From positions 4,340,001 through 4,404,000 of the forward strand of contig JANCRA010000012.1 in assembly GCA_024362935.1 (NCBI GenBank): a DNA stretch of 64,000 nt, in the 5' to 3' direction. A program made the position numbers and the translations under genes. This DNA comes from Setophaga petechia (taxonomy: Eukaryota > Chordata > Aves > Passeriformes > Parulidae). The notes under the pieces are model-generated. The model searched no databases, was not told the DNA's origin, and saw only the letters and a list, made by a program, of their open reading frames with translations. Shown in pieces: positions 12,923-25,975 of the stretch (within the stretch, counting starts at the first letter, position 1; each line of letters begins with the position of its first letter).

Positions 12923-13862
12923 AGGGGATGTGCCATTACCATATTCCTTTTCTTGTATTATGCTTTCTGTCTTGTGATAACTAGATGCTTTCTTGTTTAT
13001 CTGGACTCCATCAGTATGAGCTGTCATTGTGATGTTGATATGTTAAATACTGAGAATATTCTTCCTTTTCCTCTAGATCACCTGCTCCTTTCCTTCATCA
13101 AGACAGTGAACAACTCTCTTTTAACTCAGAAGAAAAGTTGCCACACAAATTTGTACTCATACCTTCTTGTCCTTCCACAACCTTGAAACAGACATTCTGG
13201 AATTCTCATTTGATTGCAGTTTTATGCGTTTGGATTTAAAATGTTTAGTACACCACAATTTTCATTGCTCTCTAAGGTTTATCTTCCCTGACTCTCACAG
13301 GTATTGCAGAAATGAAGCATCTTTCCGTTCAGCAGGAGAAGTGTCATAATTGCCAACAAGCAAACTGTGTCTAGAAGGAATGTCATCCCTACAGTCAGAT
13401 CTTTCAGTGAGTAGGAATGGATTGGCAATACCACCTGTGCTGGTACATGGAAACCATCGATCTGTTTGGAAAGCTTTTTCTTATGTGATTCAACATAAAG
13501 CAATACCATCCAGTAAATGCAGAAGGCTGAAACATCTGCTTAAATAACCACATGGTTATTTATTAGGAATGGCTAAATTATATCTACCTTGGTAGAGCTG
13601 AGGAAGAAGGGGTCCCTATCAAAACAAACAATTTTAAGATTTTACTTAGCCTAAAAATAAATTTCTGCCTCCATGTACAAGGGATGTCTTATTTTTGCTC
13701 ATATGGATACTTTGACTATAGAGAAATAGAACTTAAAATGTCAATAAATAGCAGTTATTATTTTATGCAGATTCTAGGTTAAATGCTTTCAATTTAATGC
13801 TTTTTGCAAGGTCTTATGTGTGATATTTGTTGGCTATTTAAAAACCATAGGCCTCATCATTA

Positions 13863-14063
13863 TGAGGGTGGTGAGATCTGGATGGAACAGGTCGCCAAGG
13901 GATGTTGCAGCCTCCCCAGCCCTGACAGTGTTCAAGGCCAGGATAAGGCCTTGGGCAACCCGGCCTAGGGGCAGCTGTCCCTCCCCATGAAGAGGATGAT
14001 TGAGGGCGGATGATCTTTACAGTCTCTTCCAACGCTTAACATTCTATAACTCTGATTCTATGA
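13863..14063 (+). mobile_element. CR1 LINE, 3' terminal fragment
   Basis: Typical CR1 3' UTR and terminus: GAGGGTGGTGAG, then GTTCAAGGCCAGGATAAG, GGGCAACCCGGCCTAGGGG, the diagnostic GATGATCTTTACAGTCTCTT at about 14008, and the microsatellite end ATTCTATAACTCTGATTCTATGAT. CR1 elements are nearly always 5'-truncated and end in short repeats instead of poly(A), as here. Only about 200 bases remain, with no reverse-transcriptase sequence. Confidence 0.95.
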
Positions 14064-14986
14064 TTTATTGTAGAGCTCTTAGATGTGGTCATCTCAGCCA
14101 GAGGGCCAGATGGGCTGTCAAGGCCCATAGCTGTCAGCCAGGTAACTCTACTGTGTCAGTTCAGCAGCCCTCTGCAGGCACAGCTAATTGAGGATATGAT
14201 GGGTAAGGACTGAATGTTGTGAATATGTCCTGATAATGATTTATAGAGATTAAAAAGCAATCACAGTGACTGTGTGTTGTTGATGAGCAGCAACCTAGTC
14301 AAGCCTTATTTTGAAATTTGAAACTAGCTTGGCTTATAAGTCTCTTAAATATTTCTATCACAGTGATCTCTAATTTTCTGACTGGTGTGTATATATACAT
14401 ATATAAACACATCCCCATGTATTTTCAGTTGGAATGCCAGTGTCAGGCAGTCACTGGGAGTGTGACAGAGAATTTAGTCACATATTCTTAGGTTTCATCT
14501 ACCTAGTTCTCTGCACTTTGGTTGTTAAGTCTTTGCAATGCATTTGTGGTCAGCAAGGGAGAAAGGCACCCTCAGACCTCACTCATTCCAACTTTCCTGG
14601 ACATCTGACTTGGGTTTGGAGTCACCTCTCTGGGGTATCTACAACTCTCATCTGATTATAGAGAAAGGTTACGTGAATTTCTTGGGTTTGGAACTGACTA
14701 CCAGTCGCTGCTGCACTGTTTCCCATCCCTGTAGGCTGCCTCTTCTAGGTACTTAAATTTCCTTTTAATTTAGGCCCAAGTTGTCTAAACATAACACAAT
14801 CAACACAAGATTTTTCAGGTTTATGCACCAGCCACATGTATCAAGAGGAATATGAATTTATTTCAGCAGACATTTTGCTGAGTTTTGAATGTAAGCTTAC
14901 ATATCAGGGGTGAGGAGAAAGCTCAGTCCATTATCTAGTGTGCCTGCAGCTAGGCAGCTGTACTTGTTTTATTGAACCAAGTTCAG
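14064..14986. other. Intergenic DNA, no gene recognised
   Basis: Nothing coding or mobile recognised. A short TA-rich alternating run (GTGTATATATACATATATAA) lies at about 14386-14405. Confidence 0.65.
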
Positions 14987-15180
14987 AGATTCATAGATCA
15001 TAAAAGCCAGAAGGAACCATCGTGATCATTTGCTGTGACCTTCTGCATAACACAGTCATTGGAGATTTTGGAATTAATTCCGATATGAACTAAAGTGTTC
15101 CATTTAGAAAAATAGCCAATCTTGAAAGTGTTTCCAGAGATAAGTCTGCCATAATCAGTAGCAAATTATTTTAATTTTTT
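14987..15180 (-). mobile_element. Ancient CR1-like retroposon relic
   Basis: Read on the plus strand it begins AGATTCATAGATCATAAAAG, then CCAGAAGGAACCATCGTGAT, GACCTTCTGCATAACACAG, and further on TTTAGAAAAATAGCCAATCTTG and AGCAAATTATTTTAAT. This order matches an old CR1-like 3' end that is very abundant in turtles and crocodilians and survives in birds only as diverged relics; the element itself is on the minus strand. Divergence is high, so the exact ends are uncertain. Confidence 0.7.
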
Positions 15181-17163
15181 ATTAGTCTATAGTGCTTTAC
15201 AGTTGATCTGAATTTGGCTTACTTCATCTAGATCATTTGATCTCATTACAGAATTACCTGCTGCACTGATGAATCTGCTATTGTGAAGTGCCTGTTTGTC
15301 ATGTGGGTATGGAGACTTAAGGCATGCAACAATCCAATCTTCCCTTTATTAAGGAAGACTGAATGAATTAGCTACTGAAGGACGTGTATTGTGAGAGGTA
15401 TTTCCCGATCAATAGAACTTGTATAAATATTTTCTATGCTATGAACACTCTTCTAATAATGCAGGCCTTGAAGCTGGACAAGACAATATCCCTGTAGGTG
15501 TTGTACCACTGCCAAGTACAGAAATACAGATATCTTATCTATTCCAAATAAATATCCTGTTTAGTGAGACAGGATTTATGTGAACGGTTTTGATCTTGCT
15601 GTTGCATTTGAAGGTTGAATTAGCTATTAGCTGAACAGATCTCTTAATACCTATGTCTTCAGATAAAAAATAAGAGACAAATTCTTCTGCTTTTTAAGCA
15701 TTGGCTACATTTGGATCTACTAAAAGCATTAAAAAGCACTCAAAGCCATACTGAATGCCTGCACTGCTGCTCATTTTAGCATGTGATCTACCCTTAGTGT
15801 TAGTGACCTGTCCTTATTGTTTGTCTTTTACACACAGTTATGTCTTCTAGAAGTAAAGTACCTTATTTTATGGCCCCTCTAAGTCCTTACTTCTCTGCAA
15901 TTACAGATACATCATGCAACATATATTAAACACTATCTGCTGTCCACTCTTGAGCAAATAATGATATTTATTTTACCTTCTCTGTTTGGGGGATCGAATC
16001 TTTAGTGATCTCAGTTACTAGTCTCATAGAGTTCCTGACAGAATTGAGGTAATTATTTCTAAGACTGTATTTCTGAGCACGCAAATCACATTTCTTCCCT
16101 CTGAAGAAGCTTCTCTTTCATTCTCTCTGACACCTACAGAAAGAACCAAGGAAACCAAACTAGCAGGTGAGGTGGATTCCTGAAGGTGGGAGCTGCTCAT
16201 ATCCATTTGTAAAATTATCAGCCAGTTTTGATCCTTTGATAGGTTTCATATTCTTTTTGCATTGCTCTATTTTTGTAAGCAAAATGTGTTACGTCAAAGG
16301 CCTTAGAGTAGTCTAAGAACACACTAATCAGTTGCAATTACTTCTGTTACTTTATTGTAATTGACTAAGACTTACAATATGGTCACAAAGATATTAATGA
16401 ACATTCAAACATCATAATAAGGTTCAGCCAAAAATCAGACTGGAAAGAAAAGCATGTCAACAATTCTTTTTGTTATCAGTGTTATCTAGATTGCAGAACA
16501 GAGAAAATTTAGAAACTAAAGAAAAGGGAAAGAACCAGAAAGATGATTACTTTTAGTTCAAGAAGGGTATTTAAAAAGATCCAATACAGGGCACAATGAA
16601 ACAATAAAAACAATAAAGACAATTTAAGAAGGTGGACACTCCCAAAAGAGTTACCTCCACTTTTTTAAACCACTCCCTTTTCACCAATAAGGAGAGATAA
16701 ATATGAGAAGATATAAGCAAAAAAAATAACAGTTTAGTAAAAAAATGGAACAATAGGTGAAAAATAAATATGATAAACGCCAGCTACAAAGCTCTTGAAT
16801 CTCACAGACTTGGAACAAAAAGGAAAAAAATGGTGGATAACCCCCCCCCCAATATGATGCCCTTCATAGGCCACTGTGTTCGAGCAGAGAGAACAAAGAG
16901 AGAAAAGCAACATGGCCAGTGAACCTCCACAATTACAAAAACTCATTCTTCTCCCCAGATAAAAACCAACGGGGAATAAGGACAAAACAAAAAGAAAACC
17001 TGGAGTCCTCACCCAGCCAAATGTCCCTCTTATCTCTCTGGTGGCCTGAACTGGGTCAGTAGCTGGAACCTGTGGAGGGACTTCACTTTCTCCTTGGCAA
17101 AAGCAGCATGCAGCTGCCTGGGGTGACCGGGACTCCCTGCCCTCCCATGTCACTGACATCTTT
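15181..17163. other. Intergenic DNA, no gene recognised
   Basis: No exon or recognised transposon. It includes a run of ten C at 16841-16850. From about 16860 to 17163, just before the LTR, GC content rises moderately; I could not connect this to retroviral internal sequence. Confidence 0.65.
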
Positions 17164-17537
17164 TGTGAAAAATCCTTTCTTAGGATTTTTCCTGCTGGAG
17201 CTGAGAACTTTCAGCAACAAATGTAAACAATGGTTATCTGCTGCTGTGGAATGCAACAGGTCCACCTGTGATTGGTCTTCTGTAGATGTTTGGATTTACT
17301 GATCACTCAGGGTGGAGCTGCTGTCGCTCTCTGCCGAGAGACAGACCTTTGTTATTCATTCTTTCTATTCTATTCTTAGCTTAGCCAGCTTCTGAAGAAG
17401 CTCCTTCTTTTCTATTTCTATTTAGTATAGTTATAATGTTATATATATGTCATAAGATAATAAATCAAGCCTTCTGATCATGGAATCAAGATTCCTGTCT
17501 CTTCCATCCTCTAAAAACCCCTGTGACCACCATCACA
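17164..17537 (+). mobile_element. Solo LTR, passerine endogenous retrovirus type
   Basis: The 374-base element starts TGTGAAAAATCC and ends CACCATCACA, fitting TG...CA LTR termini. Inside are AATGTAAACAATGGTTATCT, GGAATGCAACAGGTCCACCT, GTGATTGGTC (a CCAAT-type box on the other strand), TATTCTTAGCTTAGCCAGC, and AATAAATCAAGCCTTCTG with the poly(A) signal. This series matches a compact LTR family common in songbird genomes as I recall it. The first 27 bases form a perfect 9-bp hairpin. There is no primer-binding site after it, no polypurine tract before it and no clear target-site duplication (flanks ATCTT and CTCCC differ), so it is probably an old solo LTR. Confidence 0.85.
17459..17464 (+). 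promoter_or_regulatory. LTR polyadenylation signal AATAAA
   Basis: AATAAA at the usual place about 75 bases before the LTR 3' end, followed by a GT- and T-containing region. Likely the ancestral retroviral poly(A) signal. Confidence 0.6.
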
Positions 17538-20500
17538 CTCCCACTTTGACCTGACCCTGCTGGTAGGCTGGGGTGGCTGCATGGAGCAGGGATGTTCCAT
17601 TTTCCTTGGTGTGGTGCTGTGGCTGCTTGTCTGTCATGTGCTCACTGCCTCAGCTCTCCTTGCAGGAATGAGAGGGTGAGGCAAGAGAGCTCCTGCCTGA
17701 GCAACACCTACCTTAAAAGAGCAGCACCCCTTTGCTGACATCATGGTTCTGTTTCTGGCTGCCAGGTCTTGAGAGAGGGTAGCAATTTGGCGTACAGGTA
17801 GTCATGGAACACAATAACATTTTGGGTTACCCAGGTCTGGAGCTACTCCCTTCTCATCCTCCTTCTTCAGTGACTGCAGTACTTTGTTAGCCTGTCATAA
17901 AGGTTAGCAGAATAATTCAAAATATCTCAATGCAACACAGAATGGGCCTGACTGCATCGCCAGATAACACTTAGCACACACCTCCCTCTGTCACACCCTG
18001 GTGCTCACTTGCATGAAGGCTGATTTTCAGGGCTGAGCAGGCAGCACAAACAAAGAACACAAACAACACAAACTACTCAGATTTTGTGATGGTTCTGTGC
18101 TTTTGCAGACAGAGACAGATCCAATGTAATCTGCATTTTGAAGGATACATTATTAATCCTTTCACACCTGGCACCCAGTTACTAATGTGGCATCTGGGCA
18201 CTAGGGGGGCTAACGACCTTAAGAGAACATTCTTGTCCAATTGTGCCACTCTGAGGTGGAGCTGTTTGGTGCTATAATGCTCATGATGGCTCAGCCACTG
18301 CAGACATCCTTCTTTCTGTTCTTCAGTCTCTAAAGAGGTTGCATTTAGGCAATCTAAAGTAGCCACAAGCCTTAAACATTCCCCAGTGCAGTGCAGAGAC
18401 AATTCCTTTAGAGAATTAGTTGAGAGCAACAGAGCTGGCATAGCTTTCTTCAGTGTTTTTGATTATTTAATTAACTTTGAGGCTATTTCTCTTACTACAT
18501 TTAATTATCACTACATTTTCTAGATCTTTGCAAAACCCAGTTCTCTTGCCAAGGTGACTTTTTTCTTCATTTTAAGGGATCTGCTTTTTCGCTCACTGCT
18601 GATTTCAGTGCCATTCGTGTGTGCGATGACTGAAGTGGCATTGGGCCACTAAACACATGAGCACAATGATTCACATCTTTCATGCTTTTTGAAAGAAATA
18701 AAATTTAAAAAATAGAAATGTCGATTAATTATGCACATAGAAAAAGAAAACGTAAAAGTTCAAGGTGGCTGTAACAAAGAATTTTAACTTGACATTGGGA
18801 ATTTCTTTTCTCCTGCAGAATAGCATTAGAGTATTGTGGTATGTATCCAGGCAAAGTATGCTTTCCTGAAGTAAAACAGTGTGCTTTCCTGAAGCAGATT
18901 TTAAAAGTGATGAGAAAGTAACAAAAACTTATTTGTGATTTTGCAGACATAAGGAAATCTTCATGAAAATTAAGCAATCAATGAATAGAAATTTCATTAT
19001 GTAGCATCTTTGCACTCCTTAAGGATATGTATGGTTTAAGTTAGGAATATTCAACAGTCTGTGAAATACCATATATAAAGACTCTTCTAATATTCCTGAA
19101 TTATGAATAGTTCCAGAAAAGGTGGTGCACAGTGTAGAAGGGGAATCTAAATTTGTCAATTCATTCTCAACTGAATTATATACTAATATTATTATACATA
19201 ATTTGAATATTGCATCTTATACTGTGTTCTTTCATTCCTATGATCTAAAAGCATTTAAGAAATTATATTTCATGAAATAAAGAAATCTGGCTGAGAACGA
19301 AATTTACAGCAGGTGTTGTAAACTCAATTTAAACCTCATAAAATAAATCTCTAAGAGGCAATTGCCATGCATGGCCATGTTTGAATGGCATGGTAATGCA
19401 TTCAAAAAGACACAATGAATGAATGGCTACCAAGAGATAAAAATGCTAAAATACAAGATAATAATTGCCAGTGAAGAGGCAGTGTCTTCCAAATTAGGCA
19501 TCTTGGTGGTCCAGGGAGTGAACTTCTGCATCTTGAATATGCCAGAGTCATTTTGTGGAAGTCTTTCTTGTTAAAAGCTAATTTGCCAAACCCAGAAGTC
19601 TTTCTCATAAATAGTTTCAACTGAAGGTGATTAGAAAGGTTTCAGAGGAGACTACAAATATTCCAAAGAGAATAAAAGCCCAAGCTCCATTTCCCATATG
19701 GTGAGATAAACCCACCTTTGCCCTTCATGGGCCCTTCTTCAGAGAGGAGAGACCCCAGAGCAAGGAGCAAGGAGCAAGAAGGGAAACAGTACCTGTTGAG
19801 ATAAGGGGACAGAGAGGATTTTGCTCTTGCAAAAGCTGAAGAATGGCTTCTGGCCACTCTGAATGCAGAAGCCAGAACAGCTGGTCATTCACAAAAGGTC
19901 CTGCAATCTTGCACAGTTATGATATGCCCAGATTTTCTTTTGCTTTTCCCTCAACCCATCTAAACTCTGGGGAGATGCCCCAAGGAATTGCAAACAGTGG
20001 CATCCCCTTTTGCTCAGTTAAACTACTGCAATTTTTTAATTGTTAGTAGCAGTTTATTGTGCTGTCTAATAACTGTAATAATTGTCAATACTTTCATATA
20101 TCTATTCATCTTCAAAGAGTATCACGAATATTAGCTAATTAATTTTCTGGTTTTCTTCTAAGACACAGTATTGCAGGCTGTGATCATTCAGACCACCCAG
20201 GTAATTGTAATTTTCTTTGCATTGAAGATTATTCCAAAGACAATTTTTGTTATTTTAGCAAATGCTAATTTGATCAGATAAAAGTTAACACTAAAGTGAT
20301 TAAATGATAGAATTTTTGTTTAAAAACTTCAAGAGTAGCATGCTGGTAAATCCTTATTGAAAAAGGATTCTTTCAGCTAAAACTTGACTGTTAAGTACTG
20401 AAAAATAGCATTAAAGGATTGGTTTTCACACAGTCTAAGCACAGGAAGAATATATGGGAATCTAACTTTCATACTATCAGAAAATTATTAAATTAAAAAG

Positions 20501-23500
20501 TTCAGAGCAGTCTTTTGAGAATGTTTTCCACAATGATTTTCAGCAGAGCAGTAAGTAGAAATTGGTTCTTTTCACTTAAAAGAGGAAGTATAAAAAGATG
20601 CTTTTTGCAACAAATAATTTGGTCAAGATGCATAACACATGAGCCACTGTTCCACTGACCACTGTTTATTCGATTCCTGAGTGTTTTTATTATTCTAGTG
20701 ATTATTGCTTCTTACTTAAGGGACAGCAAGTGGTTAAACTAACAGAGTTAACTATTTTTTTCACCTTTCCTCTAAGGTACTAAGAATTAAATAATAAAAG
20801 GCATTTGAAATAAGCAACAGGGCAGATTCCTTAAATGTCTTCTGTCTCCTCTCTCCAGGGACAAGCACAACAAGGTGAATCTCATCATTATTTGTCTTTT
20901 CAAGGGCAAAGCTGTGATAGACAGGGCTTAATGTGTATCTTGGTGGAATTGGATTTGATCCTCAGGGCTGGGCCAGAAGGCTGCTTTGTTAGATTTGTTA
21001 GATTTACTCTCTCTCCTGTGTTCTCTCTCTACCACAAACAAAATTACCTCTTGGAGGCCTGCATCAGCCTCAGCATCCTGAGACTATCTCCTCTTCTTGA
21101 TTTCAGTCACATCTAAATCTGTTTAAACTGTCAACATGATGATTTGTGGAGAGACAGGGATTAAGCAGAAGGGAGATTAACACAGTTGTCTGTCTTCTTT
21201 GAAATAATATACCTGCTGCCAGTAAGGGCATTCTTCAATTTACATAACTTAGCACACAAGGAGGGCTTTACGGTTGTTATTGAGTTGCTTTTTTGCTATC
21301 AGCACTACAAACTCACCTGCTACCTGCATATTTAAAACTTTGAGAGTCCATCTCTTCAATTCCTCTAAGACTGAGACATGCTCTCTTCTTTTCTTAGACT
21401 GAAAGAGATTTTTTGGTATTTGAGTAATATGCATTAAAATAGATTATTTAAGAAATATGTATTAAATTCTGCTGGATTAGATATGAACTTCAAATACTCT
21501 AAAAAAACACCTACATTAGAGTCAAAACTCTTAACAATTGTTTTGAAATGGAATAAAGATCTCCACTTTTATTTCATTTGCTGAAAGAAGTTGGCAGTTT
21601 ACTTACTATTCCAGTTGTCTAGGAAAAAAATTGCCATGCAATATCTTTAATACTTTCTTAGATAATTTTTAGCAGCAGTAACTAGAACTGCTTATTCAGA
21701 ATTTTGGGCTAGGTCTTATTGTGGTGAGGAACAAAGGACTGCAGGAAAGGAAAAAGAAAATTATATCTAAAATCAGGAATAAGAGTATCTATTTTTTTCA
21801 CACTTTATACCCCTTCTCTTTATTCAGTTATAAGGGATAAGGCACAGAGTCTTTTATATATATACGATTTTGTAAAAGAAATATTGTTTTGAATTAGGAA
21901 CTGAATTGTGAGGTAGCACTATGGAAGTTAAGGCGAAGCATAAATTTTAAGCCAAAAAATGGATAAATGTACTGTCACAGCCACAGAAGCTGGAAGAGCT
22001 GCATATGCAGGAGAGAAAGGAATAATTACATGGAAAAAAACCCCAGTAGTCTCCTAGGTGTGAAACTTCTTTTTTTGGTACTTTATATTTTTATATGAAA
22101 TCTCACATAAAAGCTGCTTCATGATTGCCAGGTAGTGTGCTGTTCTGTTAGGATGAAGAAAATTATGAAGTTTTCTCCAGCCTTGCTTCTCTGGGAGTCA
22201 AAGCATTTGTGAAAACACCTGTTGCGCCAGAACTAAGAAAGTTTTTGTTTTACAGAGCTTCAGCTTGTTGCTCAGTACACTGCAGAGAATGAAGGCAGAG
22301 GAACAGACAGACCTGTTCTTTTCATCCCCCTCTGGGTCTCACTGAAATGCTAAGCAGTTCTTAACATGCTATAGGGTTGGGGTGTTTTTCAATATGAAAA
22401 AATGAAGCAATATGAACTACAAGAAATGACATAAATAAAATGTATGAATGAGTCCATTTCTTAGCCTATTTCCTGGGTCAAACATGTTTCTGAGATCTGA
22501 AGAATTTGCCTATTTTTCTTTTTGGTTTTTTTCAGATCTTTTACTTCATTATTATCTTTTAGTGTCTTCAGCTGTATCTATTAACCACGCCTCAAGAAAC
22601 ACTATTTTCTTGGACTTCCCAGCTAAACCAAGCAGCTGTAAGTCATTCAGATTTTTAGTCAAAAATTTTCAGATAGGCATCCAAACTTTGAGGTGCTTAT
22701 AAGGCTTGAATTGCATATTTCAGATTTATCTATTTTTGGTAGAAATTCCAGCAGATGCTGCTTTTCTGTCTTTGTATTAGCTCCATCTTTTAAATATCTT
22801 CTGTGACATGAAATTTTGGTTACTTGACACTTGTAAATGTCAGGATTTCTTTGAGGGAATAAAGACACAGGCTCAGTCCTCAGGTGTGCAAAAGTCAAGA
22901 CACTGAGCTGAAAGAGATTATCCCAGTGATGACAATGTGAGGAGGAGTAGGGAACATTATCAGTGACACACATCATTATGCAAGAGCCTCAGTGGACTCC
23001 ATATTCTCCAAAACCACACAAAGTTTCTGCAAGTCTTTGGATTGGTTTCACTAGCTTCTGATTAATACCAGAACCATTTATGACTACTATTATTTTTGTT
23101 TTACCTATAAACTAGTGCTGGGCTGCTGGTAGTTGAAAAAGATTCAGATGTGAAAAGAAAGGCTTACACAGGCTTAGAACAGGTATGGTAGAGACAGATA
23201 ACTTTACAAGAAAGGACACACAATGATTAACAGAGGGAGAATACTTGATGAATAGATCCTTGCAGTAAAAGAGATTTGGGCAGCTGTATGTTTTCCAATA
23301 CATTCTATCTATAGTAATTGTAGTTGCTTCTGTAGGTCAGACCTTATTTTTAATTAATTGAATTGCTGAATTGCTGAATTGGATGTTTTTAAGAAGGACA
23401 GTCTTAATTCTAGCCTTAAAATCTTTAAAGGCTTACTCCTAACTAAATAAATTGGTCAGGAAGAATAGGGCATCTCTATAAATTATCTTGGCATTCCACT

Positions 23501-24379
23501 TATGGGAGAAAAATTATCTGGAAATTACCTTTTATTGCCACAGATACAAGAAGAATCAGAAGTGCCAAAGGGATGCTGAGAAAGGCTGTTGTACTGTCCC
23601 TGCCTAGTTTAACCCATTAGTTTGTTTAGTTTCCTCAGATTTTTCTGAAAAAAAATTGAAAAAAACCTCTTGACAGAAAAATTCATTTTTCCTTTTAGTG
23701 TGTGAAATTATGTCAGCTGTTGCCATCAAATCTATGATGTGAGAGGAATTAATATAGTTTACTTTCTGAAATGTTTGTTTTATTTTGTGCAGGTTTAGAA
23801 ATAGACAGAATTTTGTTTATGCTTGCAACACCTAATCCAAAACGGAGACAGAAAAACATTTCCTCTAAACTCATTCTGCAAATTTAATTGCTCACAATAT
23901 TCTCTGTGGGAATAAAAAAAATTGCATGAATGCCCAGTATGAAAAGGCACTGGGATTAAATACTAAACAATTCACCTTCCTGAGACTTCATATGAATGGG
24001 TTAAACATGATAAACAGTTTATGTATTCACATCAATTTAAGCTGCTGGGTGTATCAGTGGAATGAATACATTTGCTGTTGTTCTTTTGGCTCATCAGTAA
24101 ATCTAGTACAAAATCTGATGCTATACCAGTTGGATTTATATTGCTGCAACAGATAGAGATCATTACTGATGCCAAGAAGACTGATTTTCTGCTGATTTGA
24201 TTAGGACAGTAACTGTGCAAAGCTACATATTAATATATTAGAACACTGCAGTCCCCTAGAAGTCTGCAGAAGGGAATTTTGTATTGGATTTGGAAAAAAC
24301 AGATCTGTTGTTCTGTATCTTACTGCATCTATTAGAAAATTCATACAAATTCTTTAATCAGCCTGTTCATGTGTGCTAG

Positions 24380-24560
24380 GAAATGGGCTTTCCATATTAA
24401 ACAGGGAAATGTCAACTCAAGGCTATGGGGGCTGGTGCTAATAAGGTTAATGAATAGCTGGCCTGAAAAGCAACAGATGGGCCTAACAGAGCGGGAGCCT
24501 TAATGGCATTTGTAATGCCTAGGGTCAACTGCAGTTTATCTTCATTTTTTTCTCATTTAA
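24380..24560. promoter_or_regulatory. Possible conserved non-coding element
   Basis: A unique, complex stretch without homopolymers: GGGGCTGGTGCTAATAAGGT, TTAATGAATAG, then CGGGAGCCTTAATGGCATTT and TGCCTAGGGTCAACTGCAG. The mix of TAAT cores with GC-containing words in an AT-rich desert resembles vertebrate conserved non-coding elements. No alignment was possible, so this is inference only. Confidence 0.25.
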
Positions 24561-25612
24561 AATATTCCAGTGGAATAATAAAATAAGTTTGAATTTTCCC
24601 CACAGGGAGATGAAATTTATGCAGCACTGTTTATTGAATATCAATGTGTTTGGTTATAAACAGAGGACTGCTGCACCACTGCTAGAATAGTAGTTGTTGT
24701 ATATTTGCATTTGCAGAGGCATTTTTCATTTAGCTCATTTAAAACAGTACTCTCTTTTTATCAATTGCTGTTGCAATACTATTTTGTTTTTTTTTTTTTA
24801 ATTTTTTTTGTTTTTCTGTTTTTTTTCTGAAGACAGCTAACATAGAAGGTCAATTTATGGCTGTATACTGCAGCTAGATATAGGACCATTATGCTAAATT
24901 TGCATGGAGGAATTGTAAGGGTAGAGTTTGAATATCCATATCGTGGCCTCCCCTAAGAGGACAGAATTCATGCTCATTATAATAGAATGTCATGTGATAG
25001 AATAGGGTAGACATGACAAAAATATATACTAGAAATCATAAACGTTTCTGGATAAAGCGGAAAATGTTTCTGATCAAAATATATTTGTTGGATCTAAAAT
25101 AACTTCTGTGACCTTGTTGTCCTTCATCTCAGATACACTAGTCTTTAATCAGAAGAAATAATCTGCACAAGAGACAATTGATACAGTCCTCTCTACTCTA
25201 AATACCGGCTCAGGGGGATGTTAAACTGTCGTTACAGAACATCTATTGCCTGAATTTAGTCCACAAGATTTAAGCTCTCATATCAGCTAAGGCAGTGAAA
25301 TGTAACGTTGAGGGAGGTTTTAAGACTTTTACTAACAAATAGTTTTTTGAATAGGCATTGCTCTTGGGGAAAAAGAAAACACTGAATTCTTATTTAGCTT
25401 ATGCCTTCCCCAAATAGCTTCAAGTAAACATATGGATCCACGGTAGTTTTATTTATGAAACTCGCTTTCATACTTTGTAAATGCATGGAAATAGTTAAGA
25501 ATGCATTTGAGTTTGGGGCAAGACTTTTTAAAGCACTTAATCCTAAGCTATTGCTGTCAGATTTTCCATATCAAATGCTTTTGATCGCTCCTCTTCTGCT
25601 TCTTTAGTGCTC

Positions 25613-25672
25613 CCTTCAAGTCAGTGTAAAAACTTCCTTTGACTTTAATGGAGGCAGAGTTAGGCAAATACT
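25613..25672. repeat. Possible relic of a very old amniote repeat
   Basis: The words TCAGTGTAAAAACTTCCTTTG, ACTTTAATGGAGGCAGAGTT and AGGCAAATA resemble a motif (...TTGACTTCAATGGAGCCAGAG...) found in very many copies in turtle and crocodilian genomes. Only about 55 bases match, so this could be chance. Confidence 0.3.
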
Positions 25673-25957
25673 GTTGGTTTTTTGAAAATGTCACTTTACG
25701 TGGAATTAAAAAATATTCTTAGATTATTCATGATGAAAATCATAGATTTAACTGTAAGTTTGGGCAGTTCAATGATTTCAAAGTATCTGATGAAATTTGT
25801 CTCATCCAAGTTTAGGTGTTGGAAAATTAAGTGTCCAAGTAAAGGCCAGCCAACATGCTGTTCAAGACAAATCTTCCTACTGAAGTTGTCCAGAAAAGAA
25901 CAGAAGACACAATTAATTACTTAATATATAACTGAATTAAATTTCCTACTCATTGCT

Positions 25958-25975
25958 AAAAAAAAAAAAAAAAAA
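25958..25975 (+). repeat. Poly(A) run, 18 bases
   Basis: Eighteen uninterrupted A. I looked upstream for a poly(A) signal or a retrocopy and found no convincing body, so it is listed as a simple homopolymer. Confidence 0.9.

Larger units (their letters stand above)
9243..13862. other. Intergenic DNA, no gene recognised
   Basis: No exon, RNA gene or young transposon recognised. Notable contents are the purine-rich tract (9280-9670), a CCAT-type microsatellite (12527-12583) and a three-copy 25-bp tandem repeat (12848-12922), listed separately. A GC-richer patch at 11700-11840 is unassigned. Confidence 0.7.

Noticed and set aside
25958..25975. A18 as a possible retrocopy tail
   Set aside because: No poly(A) signal at the right distance and no mRNA-like body upstream.
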